DNA of 34,860 bases from assembly GCA_016649785.1 (NCBI GenBank), contig JAENXB010000001.1, positions 1-34,860 on the forward strand, given 5' to 3'. The stretch is from Flavobacteriaceae bacterium. Lineage in GTDB: Bacteria > Bacteroidota > Bacteroidia > Flavobacteriales > Flavobacteriaceae. Below, piece by piece: positions 22,350-31,815 of the stretch; positions within the stretch are counted from its first letter, which is position 1, and each line of letters starts with the position of its first letter. The position numbers and the translations under genes are program-made. Below the pieces are notes generated by a model, which was not told the DNA's origin, ran no database searches, and saw nothing but the letters and a program-made list of their open reading frames with translations.

Positions 22350-25300
22350 CTATTGCTTGGGAAAGACAATATAATCCGGAGCCAAGGATTTAGCCGATTC
22401 TTCCTGCTCAATTTCTTCTTCAGATTTTATCATCTTCTTATTCAGGATTTTTCGAATAAGTTCATTAAAAGTATCAAAATCTACAGAATATGAAAGCCCA
22501 ACCCCCTGGGTAAATCCTATTTCTTCTCCTATATACTGAATGTTGTTTTCCCTGTTAAAAATTTTCGCCCTAAGGGAGCCATCTTCATTCAAAAGGAATT
22601 CAATTTCAAAATCGCCCACAATTACCGATTCTGTCATTCCTCCAACGGGAACCCCTACCTGGCCATTGATGAGCACACGTTTGCTTATTTGAGTTGAAAG
22701 TGTTAACCCAAACCTATCTACCGTTGATTGATCTGGGGTTCGGTCTCCCTGAACATAATTTACCCCAACCTGAAATTTTCCATCTTCGTCTGCAAAAATA
22801 TCATTTACCAAACTGGAAGCCCGTTCAACCAAAGTCCCGGTAATTGCGTTTTGGCCAATGGCAAATTCACTGTAGAACATTCCTTGTGTTACCAGGAATA
22901 ATGCCTGTAATTCCCTGCTTGCCCTGTCGTTCATCCTGTATTCCAGTTCAGATCGAACAACAGAACTTACATGTGGAAATTCTACCTCAAAGGTTATTTC
23001 CGGTTGGGCGATCTGACCTTGTAAAAGAATAATTACCTCTACCGGTATTTTTCGGTTTATGGATGGATTTTCCAGCAAAATAGCGGGATTGGCGTTAACC
23101 TCGTAAACCGCGCTTACATCCAATTGTGCCTGTGAAGGACTGCCTCCCCAGTTAATACTTCCTCCGGATTTTACCTTAAATATTTTTTGGACCAGGCTTG
23201 CGTATTTAAAATTATAAACTCCCTGGTATACCACAAAATCCCCCCACATATTGAACTTTCCATTGGTATTTATTTCTATTAGCAGGTTCCCTGCTCCTCT
23301 ACCCCTTAAAGTACTTCCACTGGTTTGATCTACCACTATCTCAACTTCTGCATCATTGGTAATATCCAGGTCAAAATTAAGTTCCAGGCCTTTTACCTCG
23401 GGAGTTTTTAATATTTCCCCTGCCAATCGGGAAGCCTTTTCTTCCGGGCTTAAAAAATGTATATAGGAATTGTCTCCTACAGATTCTGCATCACTCAACG
23501 GAATCTTGAAAATAGTTCCCCTGGCCGTCGTGGCATTTACGTTTATCACCAGCTCATCTGTCGGGCCTTTAATACTTGCATTACCATCAATAAATGCAGT
23601 CCCGTAATACAATGCATCTTCTTCTGCACTGGTGTTTAAAACAAGAAGCCTGTCAGTGGTTATTTCCAGATCCAAAAACCATTGTTTAAAATTTTTATGG
23701 GAAATGGTTCCATCCAAAATACCTTTGGTCTTGAATTTTGTATCAATAATTTCAATTTTGTTGAAATTGAACTGTTGTTCGGATAAATCCACAACTGCCT
23801 GATCCTTAAAATCAAAATCTATATTCAAATAAGGAACCCGCAATCCTGCTTTATCCAAAAGAAGTTTTCCTGAAATATCCGGATTCTTGTAAATTCCGCT
23901 CACTTTCGCGTCTCCGGAGGCAAAACCCCTGATTTTATCTATAGCATCTCGCCCAAGTGGACTGAATGCACTCATATTAAAATTGCGAAGGGCCACATCC
24001 AGATCAATAGTAGGTTTCCCTACACCAACATTAATCCCCCCTTGGGCATTCAACGATTCAAAGCCGTTTTTCCTCAGGGTGGCATCTATGTTGTAAAAAG
24101 TAAGATCCTGATTTCCATCTACATCTATTTCCAGCTTACCAAGCTGATTCTCGTTTATGGCCAGACCATCAATAGTGAGAGAAGTATTGGGAAGGTAGGC
24201 GCCTTTTTCCTGGAACAAATGAAGTTTTCCGTTTAGAGTTCCCTCAAGGGCAAGGTTTTTAATTACCGGAGTGATCTTTTCTATATCCACCTCATTAAAT
24301 TCGATCCTGAAATCTTTGTAAGTTGAATCAATCATCTGACCGCTCAAGCTTATCCTTTCATTTTGATGGCTTAATACCAGCGAATCTATCGCGACATCAT
24401 TTAATTTTTTGTCGAAAACGATCTTGTTGTTCTTATTGTTATTTTCATTTAAATACCAGATGTTTTCCTTGAACTTCACATCTGAGCGCTGAATTCCTAC
24501 TACAGATTTGTTCTGTTCGTTGATAGTATGAAAGAAGTTCAGGTTAAAAACATCGTTGTTGTCTTTACCTCCCTGTAATTCAGACCTGATGAACAAGGTG
24601 TCGCGCAAGGTAACATTGATAAGACTGAATTCAGAAAAATTATAATAATCGGTGGCAACACTATCAGCTTCAACAAAGGTGTTATAAATGGGGTTTGTAT
24701 TATCTACCTGGATATTGACATCCTTCAGCATATTGCCGAAGGCTTCAATTTTAGGCGATTTAAAAGTTAATTTGAATTCCGATTCATCCGATTCTACCCT
24801 TCCCCGAATATAAGTATTGGGAGCCAGCGTGACCTCCGGAAAAAACACTTCGACAATCTTATTGTAAATGTCAAAGTTAAATTCCATATACTGATCGTTG
24901 GTAATGATATTCGCCCTGTAATTGGTATAAATACTTCCTATGGAGTTTTCTATCAGGGCCACAACTTCCTTAACCTTAAAAAGCCCCGAAACCTCTCCGT
25001 TGATAACATCGGGAGAATTCACTGCTATTGTTCGCACCTTTTCTTCATTAAAACTGGAAGTCACGCTTAGATCATCAAAATAATACAGATCATTCTGATT
25101 TTGGTAAGAGGTGTTCAAAAACAAAATATTTCCATAAACATTATCGAAATTGTTTCCTTGCATATTCATCATAATATCCCCTTTGAATATGGAGATGGAA
25201 TCCCGGGAAACAAAATTCAGGATATTTAAATCGGCGTAGTCCACAGAGGCTTCAAAATCGTATTTATTCTCAATTTTCGAAATATCCACAAGCCCGTTGA

Positions 25301-26750
25301 ATTCCAATTTTAAATTGGGATCATTTGAGACCAGGTTTCCGTTAAAAACTGAATTTCGCAGGGTTCCCAGTATTAAAATATCAGAATAGGTATAGTTGTT
25401 AAAATTTATTTTTGAAATTCTTCCCCGTACCTGGGTATTCAAGCTTTCTGCGGTAAAACCTTTTCCATCCACATTGAGGTTAAAGCTTGTTTTTCCAAGA
25501 TCTTCATTATCCAATAATTTTCCAATATTGAAATCATTAAAAACAAGATTTCCTTTATAGGCGGTAATCGCGGAATTGTCGGTATTCCTTAAAATGATAT
25601 CGGCTTTAGCGCTTCTCAATTGAGTAGCTATCACCACATTGGCATCAAGGGAGTTTTTAGTAAGCACGGTAGTTCCCTGGAGCTGCAAATTGCCAAATTC
25701 CCGAAGGGTTACCGGTAATTTGCCGCGTAAAACAGTAGGAAGTAAGTGAATAAGATCGTAATAATTTGACGCTAGTTCCTTAAAATCCCCGGTGAGCTTA
25801 AAGTTTTTCATTTCCTCAGAAAAAACCCCTTCCACGTTCACCGTTCCATTGATGATGCTTCGGTCCATTCCGTTTACCTGTAGATCTTCAAGTTTAAAAT
25901 CGTTCAAAGTTCCAGTGAAATTGGAAGTGATGTTCAATTTTTCATTCTCTCCAAAGGCATTGTAGAAAAGTTTCAGATCATTGGTGGAGAATCGTGAATT
26001 TTTAAAAGTGGCGTCTATTTTAACCTTATTTATAAAATCGGAAAAATCGGCGATGGTATAGTTGAGATCAATATCTGCAGCTACTTTTGAGTAAGCCGTT
26101 TCCAATTCCACACCCTTGGCATTCATATTTGTAGGACTGTAGAAAAACGTGGTGTTAAAATCTTTAATTTTGATACCCCTGCCTTCTTCCGCTTGCATTG
26201 AATTGATCTCAACAGTAAAACTATCTTCTATCACCTTCAATTTTTCAGCCTGAAGATCCAGCTTATTCAAAACAATAATTTCAGGCGATTCAAAGTTTTC
26301 ATCTACATAGCTGTAATATCCATTTGAAATAAATATATACTTTACTGCAAGGAAAAACGGCTTTGGTTCTCCGGTGGGTTCAGTTTTAAGTTTTTCTAAT
26401 AAAATACTTAAATTATCCGAATCTTCCCCGGCATATCGCTTCATTTTGAAGGTAAAACCTTCAGCAGATGTACTTCCCATAGTTGGGTTGTTGGCAATAA
26501 GATTGGTCAAGCTTAAAATGGAAGTTCGCAGTTCGTCAATATGCAATAAGGTATCCTGATGGTGATCTTTCACCATGACTTCATTCAATTTTATCTTTCC
26601 AAAATAGGAAAAACTCACCTTCCCCACAGAGATATCGACATCTGAGCGCTCTTGAAAGGAATTTGTCAACCTTTTTGCAACCGAGGTTTGGATGGCAGGG
26701 ATGGAAAACAAAATCAATAAAAGCACCAAAAACAATAACAGCGCGACCAC
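22350..26750 (-). CDS. tamB: TamB/AsmA-like inter-membrane translocation protein
   Basis: 1466-residue, membrane-anchored, periplasm-spanning protein of the TamB (YtfN, DUF490) family, thought to bridge the inner and outer membranes as a lipid-conducting groove and/or assist outer-membrane assembly with TamA. A single N-terminal TM (ALLLFLVLLLILFSIP) is followed by AsmA-like TNSFQERSDVDISVGKVSFS, then very long beta-rich repeats. The C-terminal DUF490 region includes FKVKSGGSINWGGSPSQAQL and VEVIILLQGQIAQPEITFEV. The start shown is GTG. The frame stays open upstream and encodes basic residues (KKFLKILFKT) that would suit a TM leader, but no ATG, GTG or TTG is present there. The true start may differ. 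No TamA (Omp85) gene is in the window. It is divergent from tsaD. Confidence 0.87.
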   Translation of the reverse strand: MVALLLFLVLLLILFSIPAIQTSVAKRLTNSFQERSDVDISVGKVSFSYFGKIKLNEVMVKDHHQDTLLHIDELRTSILSLTNLIANNPTMGSTSAEGFTFKMKRYAGEDSDNLSILLEKLKTEPTGEPKPFFLAVKYIFISNGYYSYVDENFESPEIIVLNKLDLQAEKLKVIEDSFTVEINSMQAEEGRGIKIKDFNTTFFYSPTNMNAKGVELETAYSKVAADIDLNYTIADFSDFINKVKIDATFKNSRFSTNDLKLFYNAFGENEKLNITSNFTGTLNDFKLEDLQVNGMDRSIINGTVNVEGVFSEEMKNFKLTGDFKELASNYYDLIHLLPTVLRGKLPVTLREFGNLQLQGTTVLTKNSLDANVVIATQLRSAKADIILRNTDNSAITAYKGNLVFNDFNIGKLLDNEDLGKTSFNLNVDGKGFTAESLNTQVRGRISKINFNNYTYSDILILGTLRNSVFNGNLVSNDPNLKLEFNGLVDISKIENKYDFEASVDYADLNILNFVSRDSISIFKGDIMMNMQGNNFDNVYGNILFLNTSYQNQNDLYYFDDLSVTSSFNEEKVRTIAVNSPDVINGEVSGLFKVKEVVALIENSIGSIYTNYRANIITNDQYMEFNFDIYNKIVEVFFPEVTLAPNTYIRGRVESDESEFKLTFKSPKIEAFGNMLKDVNIQVDNTNPIYNTFVEADSVATDYYNFSEFSLINVTLRDTLFIRSELQGGKDNNDVFNLNFFHTINEQNKSVVGIQRSDVKFKENIWYLNENNNKNNKIVFDKKLNDVAIDSLVLSHQNERISLSGQMIDSTYKDFRIEFNEVDIEKITPVIKNLALEGTLNGKLHLFQEKGAYLPNTSLTIDGLAINENQLGKLEIDVDGNQDLTFYNIDATLRKNGFESLNAQGGINVGVGKPTIDLDVALRNFNMSAFSPLGRDAIDKIRGFASGDAKVSGIYKNPDISGKLLLDKAGLRVPYLNIDFDFKDQAVVDLSEQQFNFNKIEIIDTKFKTKGILDGTISHKNFKQWFLDLEITTDRLLVLNTSAEEDALYYGTAFIDGNASIKGPTDELVINVNATTARGTIFKIPLSDAESVGDNSYIHFLSPEEKASRLAGEILKTPEVKGLELNFDLDITNDAEVEIVVDQTSGSTLRGRGAGNLLIEINTNGKFNMWGDFVVYQGVYNFKYASLVQKIFKVKSGGSINWGGSPSQAQLDVSAVYEVNANPAILLENPSINRKIPVEVIILLQGQIAQPEITFEVEFPHVSSVVRSELEYRMNDRASRELQALFLVTQGMFYSEFAIGQNAITGTLVERASSLVNDIFADEDGKFQVGVNYVQGDRTPDQSTVDRFGLTLSTQISKRVLINGQVGVPVGGMTESVIVGDFEIEFLLNEDGSLRAKIFNRENNIQYIGEEIGFTQGVGLSYSVDFDTFNELIRKILNKKMIKSEEEIEQEESAKSLAPDYIVFPKQ

Positions 26751-26777
26751 TGTTTTAAATAGTATTTTTAAGAATTT

Positions 26778-26805
26778 TTTGATATGCTTTTAAATTTTAA
26801 CTTTG
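26778..26805 (+). promoter_or_regulatory. putative promoter of tsaD-rsmE
   Basis: TTTG (26778-26781), 16-nt spacer, TAACTTTG (26798-26805). The -7 box matches TAnnTTTG but the spacer is about three bases shorter than usual. Transcription from here would give a leader of about 30 nt before the tsaD ATG. Confidence 0.35.
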
Positions 26806-26843
26806 TAAATAATATTAACAATTAATATGCCTAAGCTTATTTA

Positions 26844-27866
26844 ATGACTTCCAAAAACATTTATATTTTAGCGATAGAATCTTCCTGTGATGACACTGCT
26901 GCCGCGGTTTTGCTTAACGACAAATTATTGTCAAATGTTGTTGCCACACAAGACATCCATCAAAAATACGGCGGTGTTGTTCCTGAACTTGCTTCCAGGG
27001 CACACCAGCAAAATATTGTTCCGGTTATTCACCAGGCAATTGACCAAGCAAATATCGACAAAAAAGACATAACTGCAATCGCTTTTACAAGAGGTCCCGG
27101 ACTTATGGGTTCTTTGTTGGTGGGAACCTCGTTTGCTAAATCATTAGCAATGGGTTTAAGCGTGCCCCTGATTGAGGTGAACCATATGCAGGCTCATATT
27201 TTGGCACATTTTATAGATGAAGAAAATTATTCCAAACCCGAATTTCCGTTTCTGGCATTGACCATAAGTGGCGGGCATACCCAAATTGTAAAAGTTACAG
27301 ATCATTTTGAAATGCAGGTACTTGGTCAGGCAATTGACGATGCCGTAGGTGAAGCTTTTGATAAAAGCGCTAAAATATTGGGAATGCCCTATCCCGGCGG
27401 ACCTTTAATAGACAAATACGCGCAAAGCGGAAATCCCAAAGCTTTTAAATTTACCAAACCAAAAGTTGCCGGCCTGGACTTTAGTTTTAGCGGATTAAAA
27501 ACGGCCGTCCTATACTTTATTCAAAAACAAGTCAAAGAAAATCCAAAATTTATTGAAGAAAACAGGGACGATATTTGTGCCTCCATACAGTACACCATTG
27601 TTGAGATTTTAATGGATAAGCTAAAAATGGCGGTAAAACAAACCGGGATAAACCAAATAGCCATTGGTGGCGGTGTTTCCGCAAACAGTGGGATTAGAAA
27701 GACTTTGAAAGAAGCCGAAAAAAAGTACGGCTGGAAAACTTACGTTCCAAAATTTGAATATACCACAGATAATGCTGCTATGATAGGGATTGTGGGATAT
27801 TATAAATATTTGAAGGGTGATTTTGCCAACCTCTCTATCACAGCGCAAGCCCGTTATAAAATTTAA
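26844..27866 (+). CDS. tsaD: tRNA N6-threonylcarbamoyladenosine synthase subunit TsaD
   Basis: Catalytic subunit that transfers threonylcarbamoyl from TC-AMP to A37 of ANN-decoding tRNAs, working with TsaB/TsaE (not in this window). The 340-residue ASKHA-fold protein opens with ILAIESSCDDTAAAVL. It carries the metal-binding H114-x3-H118 (NHMQAHILAHF), the nucleotide-binding LTISGGHTQIV and AIGGGVSANSGIR, and the final metal aspartate in TTDNAAMIG. All residues expected for activity are present. It is followed after five bases by rsmE, forming a two-gene RNA-modification operon. Confidence 0.96.
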   Translation: MTSKNIYILAIESSCDDTAAAVLLNDKLLSNVVATQDIHQKYGGVVPELASRAHQQNIVPVIHQAIDQANIDKKDITAIAFTRGPGLMGSLLVGTSFAKSLAMGLSVPLIEVNHMQAHILAHFIDEENYSKPEFPFLALTISGGHTQIVKVTDHFEMQVLGQAIDDAVGEAFDKSAKILGMPYPGGPLIDKYAQSGNPKAFKFTKPKVAGLDFSFSGLKTAVLYFIQKQVKENPKFIEENRDDICASIQYTIVEILMDKLKMAVKQTGINQIAIGGGVSANSGIRKTLKEAEKKYGWKTYVPKFEYTTDNAAMIGIVGYYKYLKGDFANLSITAQARYKI

Positions 27867-27871
27867 ATTTC

Positions 27872-28582
27872 ATGCAATTATTCTATCATCCTGATATTTC
27901 AGAAAACGATCAGCAAATTGTCTTTCCACGGGACGAAAGCAAGCACATTGTAAAAGTCCTTCGGAAAAAAGAAGGCGATATTCTGAATGTTACCAATGGA
28001 AAGAGTTTCCTTTTTGAAACAGAACTCATCCTGATCACTCCTCAACAATGCGTTGCTAAAGTAATTCGGGTTAAAACTGAAGCAGAACACCCCTACTATT
28101 TGCATTTAGCTGTTGCACCTACCAAAATGAACGACAGATATGAATTGTTTTTGGAAAAAGTTACTGAAATTGGAGTACAGGAAATTACTCCTGTAATTTG
28201 CGATCACAGCGAAAGAAAAGTGGTGAAACTCGACCGTTTTGAAAGGGTTTTGCAAACCGCGATGAAACAATCCCTGCATTTGTCCATCCCGAAATTGAAT
28301 ATTCCCGTAAATGTTTCTTACTTTATTAAAAGTCCTCTTGAAGGTGAAAAATATATCGCCCATTGCGAAGATGAAAAAGAAAAAAGATCCTTAAAAAGTC
28401 AGTTGAAACCCGGTAAAAGATCTACCATATTAATAGGTCCCGAAGGTGATTTTTCTTCAAAAGAAATCGAATTGGCGCTTAAAAACGGATGGATCCCCGT
28501 AAGTTTGGGCAACAGCCGGTTAAGGACAGAAACCGCTGCAATAGTAGCTTGTCATACCGCGGCCCTCGCAAACGAAGATTAA
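27872..28582 (+). CDS. rsmE: 16S rRNA (uracil1498-N3)-methyltransferase RsmE
   Basis: SPOUT-class SAM-dependent methyltransferase of U1498 in 16S rRNA. The 236-residue protein has the N-terminal PUA-like domain (FPRDESKHIVKVLRKKEGDI), the middle segment PTKMNDRYELFLEKVTEIGV with ITPVICDHSERK, and the C-terminal trefoil-knot SAM site ILIGPEGDFSSKEIELA plus LGNSRLRTETAAIVA. ATG start five bases after tsaD; translationally close and presumably co-transcribed. Confidence 0.95.
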   Translation: MQLFYHPDISENDQQIVFPRDESKHIVKVLRKKEGDILNVTNGKSFLFETELILITPQQCVAKVIRVKTEAEHPYYLHLAVAPTKMNDRYELFLEKVTEIGVQEITPVICDHSERKVVKLDRFERVLQTAMKQSLHLSIPKLNIPVNVSYFIKSPLEGEKYIAHCEDEKEKRSLKSQLKPGKRSTILIGPEGDFSSKEIELALKNGWIPVSLGNSRLRTETAAIVACHTAALANED

Positions 28583-28761
28583 TTAACTTTGGAGTTTATA
28601 AAATTTTGAAAAAAGTAAAAATGCTTTTATTGTGCAAATTTGAGTATTAGAGACATCTTTAACACAACTATTTTTAGCCTGAAAATAATTTCTTATCTTT
28701 CGGTTAATTCAGATTTAAGGGAATTTTCAAAATTTTGGTTCTATAGAAATCCAGTAGTCGA

Positions 28762-29409
28762 ATGATAAAAAAAATAGTCGTTTTAATTTTTATGCTTTCC
28801 TCGGGAAATTTGCTCTTCGCCCAGGAAATTGCTCTTTTAAAATATCAGGGCGGTGGCGATTGGTATGCAAATCCCACTTCCCTGCCCAACCTGATAAAAT
28901 TTTGCAATGAAAATATACAAACCTCAATAAATTCAAAACCCGAAACAGTAACTCCGGGAAGTACCGATATTTTTCAATATCCCTTTATTCACATGACAGG
29001 CCATGGAAATGTTTTCTTTAGTGATGACGAAGCGAAAAATCTACGGGATTACCTGTTGAGTGGTGGTTTTTTGCATATAGACGATAATTATGGAATGAAT
29101 ATGTATATTCGAAACGAACTGAAAAAAGTATTCCCGGATAAGGAATTACAGGAATTGCCGGCTTCTCATCCCATTTTTAGAAGCGCCTTTGCTTTTCCCA
29201 ACGGCTTGCCCAAAATACATGAACATGACGGTTTGCCTCCGCAGGCTTTCGGTATTTTTGAAAACCAGCGTCTTTTATGTGTTTTTACTTTTGAAAGCGA
29301 TCTGGGTGATGGATGGGAGGATCCTGCCGTTCACAATGATCCCCCGGAAGTGCGTTTGAAGGCATTGCAAATGGGTGCAAACATAATTAAATACGCTTTT
29401 GAAAATTGA
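28762..29409 (+). CDS. DUF4159 domain-containing exported protein
   Basis: 215 residues with a signal peptide (about 1-20, ending LLFAQ). The mature part begins IALLKYQGGGDWYANPTSLP. It contains FIHMTGHGNVFFSDDEAKNL, YLLSGGFLHIDDNYGMN and LGDGWEDPAVHNDPPEVR, which I recognise as the DUF4159 pattern. The fold is probably a flavodoxin or glutamine-amidotransferase-like Rossmann domain (inference). In Bacteroidota and other phyla DUF4159 proteins often lie near MoxR/VWA-type gene sets, but that context is absent here. The 179 bases before it hold only a weak TATCTTTC box (28694-28701). Function unknown. Confidence 0.82.
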   Translation: MIKKIVVLIFMLSSGNLLFAQEIALLKYQGGGDWYANPTSLPNLIKFCNENIQTSINSKPETVTPGSTDIFQYPFIHMTGHGNVFFSDDEAKNLRDYLLSGGFLHIDDNYGMNMYIRNELKKVFPDKELQELPASHPIFRSAFAFPNGLPKIHEHDGLPPQAFGIFENQRLLCVFTFESDLGDGWEDPAVHNDPPEVRLKALQMGANIIKYAFEN

Positions 29410-29467
29410 TTTTTTAGGAAATTTAAAAAACCTCCTTCCCTTTCAAGATAAATAATATCTTTACCTC

Positions 29468-30556
29468 GTGAACTCAAAAACATTTTCTTACGGAATATTA
29501 CGCGCAATAGGAATAATTCTTGGCATATTGCTGTTGTTATTTTTTCTATACAAAATACAATCTGTATTGGTTTATATTGCCGTAGCCGGGATAATCTCCC
29601 TTATTGGCCGGCCAGTTGTGATCTTTTTAAGGTCACGCTTTCACTTTCCCAATAAAATTGCGGTAGTGCTGGTCCTCCTTTTGGTATTAGCTCTATTCAT
29701 TGGAATTATATTTGTATTTGTACCTATAGTTGTTACGCAAAGCCATTACCTGGGCCAAATTGATGTAGAAGCTTTTAAGACTGATATAAATGAATTGAAT
29801 ACCCAAATCAACAATTACCTGGGGGTCGATAATATCAATATTCTTGAGAGTTTAATGCAAAGCGAATTTGTGCGCAGTTTGGATGTGAATATGATTCCCC
29901 GGTTCTTAAACAGTGTATTCGGGATTTTGGGCGCTACTCTTATTGCAGTTTTCTCGATCATTTTCATTTCATTTTTCCTGCTTAAAGACAGTAAATTAAT
30001 GTTGAACAGTATCCTGGTTTTTGCCAATAAGGGAGAAGAAGATAAATTTCAACGCGTATTCAATAAGATCAAAATTTTGCTTTCCCGTTATTTTGTTGGT
30101 CTAACCCTACAAATTACTGTACTCTTTATACTCTATTTGCTTTTGCTCAGTATTTTTGAAATAAATAATCCTGTGGCCATCGCCTTTATTTGTGCCATTT
30201 TAAATTTAGTACCTTATTTAGGGCCAATAATTGCCGCAATTTTAATGGGATTATTCGTGATCTCCAGCAACCTTGGCGCCGATTTTCAAGCCTACATTCT
30301 TCCGAGATTGTTTTATATTTTGATGGGATACGGGATTTCCCAGTTAATAGACAACTTTATAAGTCAGCCACTTATCTTTGGGGCCAGCGTGCGTTCGCAT
30401 CCTTTGGAAATTTTCCTCATTATCCTTATCTCAGGTCTCTTATTTGGGATTTTAGGGATGGTTGTAGCTGTTCCTTTTTACACCGCAATAAAAGTGATCG
30501 CCAAAGAATCTTTAAGCGAATATAAAATTGTTAAAAGACTTACCAGGGACATCTAA
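29468..30556 (+). CDS. AI-2E family transporter (PerM-like)
   Basis: 362-residue inner-membrane protein of the UPF0118/AI-2E exporter superfamily, whose members export AI-2 or act as Na+/H+ antiporters; the real substrate here is unknown. Hydrophobic segments run through IGIILGILLLLFFLYKI, VVLVLLLVLALFIGIIFVFV, LIAVFSIIFISFFLL, ITVLFILYLLLLS and LIILISGLLFGILGMVVAVP. The conserved NLVPYLGPIIAAI is present, as is SQLIDNFISQPLIFG near the C-terminus. The start is GTG; a TAA stop lies five codons upstream in frame, so nothing longer is possible. A TATCTTTA motif ends only four bases before the GTG, so the mRNA could be nearly leaderless if that is the -7 box. Confidence 0.88.
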   Translation: MNSKTFSYGILRAIGIILGILLLLFFLYKIQSVLVYIAVAGIISLIGRPVVIFLRSRFHFPNKIAVVLVLLLVLALFIGIIFVFVPIVVTQSHYLGQIDVEAFKTDINELNTQINNYLGVDNINILESLMQSEFVRSLDVNMIPRFLNSVFGILGATLIAVFSIIFISFFLLKDSKLMLNSILVFANKGEEDKFQRVFNKIKILLSRYFVGLTLQITVLFILYLLLLSIFEINNPVAIAFICAILNLVPYLGPIIAAILMGLFVISSNLGADFQAYILPRLFYILMGYGISQLIDNFISQPLIFGASVRSHPLEIFLIILISGLLFGILGMVVAVPFYTAIKVIAKESLSEYKIVKRLTRDI

Positions 30557-30567
30557 AAAATAATGGC

Positions 30568-31764
30568 TTGAATAAAGCACTTCTAAATACAGCGGTTCAG
30601 GATTTTATTTTGAAAAACAGAACCGCCAATCTTTCAAAACTCATCTTAAAAGGAAGTCCGTTCAAGGATGTTTCCATACAGGAGATCGCGATTCAAATTG
30701 CGGGATTAAGCAAGGCGAAATCAAAACTTCCCACCTGGTATCTCACTAAAAACATCCTGTTTCCGCCAAATCTTAATCTGGAGCAAACTTCTTCTGAAAA
30801 AACCGCCAGGTATAAAGCTTCTTTAGTCGAAGGAAAAAAAATCATCGACCTTACCGGTGGCTTTGGTATTGACTCTTATTTTTTTGCTGAAAGATTTAAG
30901 GAAGTCATTCACTGTGAATTAAATATGGAATTATCCGAATTGGCAGAACATAATTTTGAGATCCTGAATGCCACAAATGTAAAAACCATTCAGGGTGACG
31001 GGATTGAATATTTAAAAAATTCGGAACAGTACTTTGATTGGATCTATCTTGACCCATCCCGCAGGGACGATGCCGGAGGAAAGGTTTTTCAACTTTCTGA
31101 CTGTACTCCAAACCCGGCGGAACATTTGGATCTGTTCTTTGAAAAGGCCGATCATATACTGATTAAAACATCGCCTTTACTCGATTTAAAAGCGGGAATA
31201 GGCGAATTGAAAAACGTATCTGAAATTCACATTGTAGCTGTAAATCAGGAAGTAAAGGAATTGCTCTGGATCTTAAATAAGAATGCTTCAGAGGAAATTA
31301 AGGTCAAAACCATTCATTTTCAAAACAAAATTACTCAAAGCTTCGAAACCAATTTTAGCGATTCACAAAGCGATATTCCATTAAGCCTTCCGCTCAATTA
31401 TTTATATGAACCAAATCCGGCGATCATGAAAAGCGGAATGTTCCGGGAATTGGCAAGCCAGACCGATAGCTATACACTTCATTCAAATTCACATTTGTTT
31501 ACCTCAAAACAGTTAAAGGATTTTCCCGGAAGGAGATTCGAAATTCTGGAAGTTTTGCCTTATAACAAGAAGCTTTTAAAGCAAAGACTAACTATAAAAA
31601 AAGCAAATATTACCATCCGGAATTTCCCGAAAACGGTTGCTGAGATCCGCAAGGAGTTAAAAATTGAGGATGGCGGCGAGAGTTACCTGTTTTTTACCAC
31701 CAATCTCAATGAGAAGAGAATTGTTGTAGTATGTAAAAAAATATCAAACCTAACAGGTCTTTGA
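30568..31764 (+). CDS. class I SAM-dependent methyltransferase, THUMP-like (PG_1098 type)
   Basis: 398-residue putative RNA or protein methyltransferase of the Bacteroidota PG_1098 family. Residues 1-85 are a helical N-terminal domain. The Rossmann methyltransferase core follows with SAM motif I DLTGGFGID (94-102), ELNMEL as the acidic ribose contact, and motif IV LDPSRRD (161-167). The C-terminal part (PLNYLYEPNPAIMKSGMFRE, NFPKTVAEIRKELKI) is the THUMP-like domain. The start is TTG at 30568; the nearby ATG at 30563 is followed by a stop one codon later. The last codons (SNLTGL) and the stop lie inside a 15-bp-arm palindrome, so the C-terminal tail looks acquired from a repeat insertion. Substrate unknown. 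Confidence 0.85.
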   Translation: MNKALLNTAVQDFILKNRTANLSKLILKGSPFKDVSIQEIAIQIAGLSKAKSKLPTWYLTKNILFPPNLNLEQTSSEKTARYKASLVEGKKIIDLTGGFGIDSYFFAERFKEVIHCELNMELSELAEHNFEILNATNVKTIQGDGIEYLKNSEQYFDWIYLDPSRRDDAGGKVFQLSDCTPNPAEHLDLFFEKADHILIKTSPLLDLKAGIGELKNVSEIHIVAVNQEVKELLWILNKNASEEIKVKTIHFQNKITQSFETNFSDSQSDIPLSLPLNYLYEPNPAIMKSGMFRELASQTDSYTLHSNSHLFTSKQLKDFPGRRFEILEVLPYNKKLLKQRLTIKKANITIRNFPKTVAEIRKELKIEDGGESYLFFTTNLNEKRIVVVCKKISNLTGL

Positions 31765-31778
31765 GACCTGTTAGGTTT
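31746..31778. repeat. 15-bp-arm perfect palindrome containing a stop codon in its loop
   Basis: Arms 31746-31760 (AAACCTAACAGGTCT) and 31764-31778 (AGACCTGTTAGGTTT) are perfectly complementary around a 3-nt loop TTG. The preceding gene's TGA stop spans loop and right arm (31762-31764). Each arm is itself a small palindrome (ACCT-n3-AGGT). It could act as a terminator stem, but the T-run afterwards is only TTTC, so a mobile REP-like palindrome is at least as likely. Confidence 0.7.
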
Positions 31779-31815
31779 CTGAAAAATTTCAAAGTCTTCG
31801 TATGTTTCTTAACGC

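Noticed and set aside
22345..22359. CAAGC-CTATT-GCTTG stem at the tamB stop codon as a terminator
   Set aside because: Five-base arms and no following T-run on the minus strand; chance is sufficient.
28583..28761. Promoter or riboswitch in the gap before the DUF4159 gene
   Set aside because: Only a TATCTTTC box without a proper -33 and a CAAAATTTTG palindrome; no recognisable structured leader.
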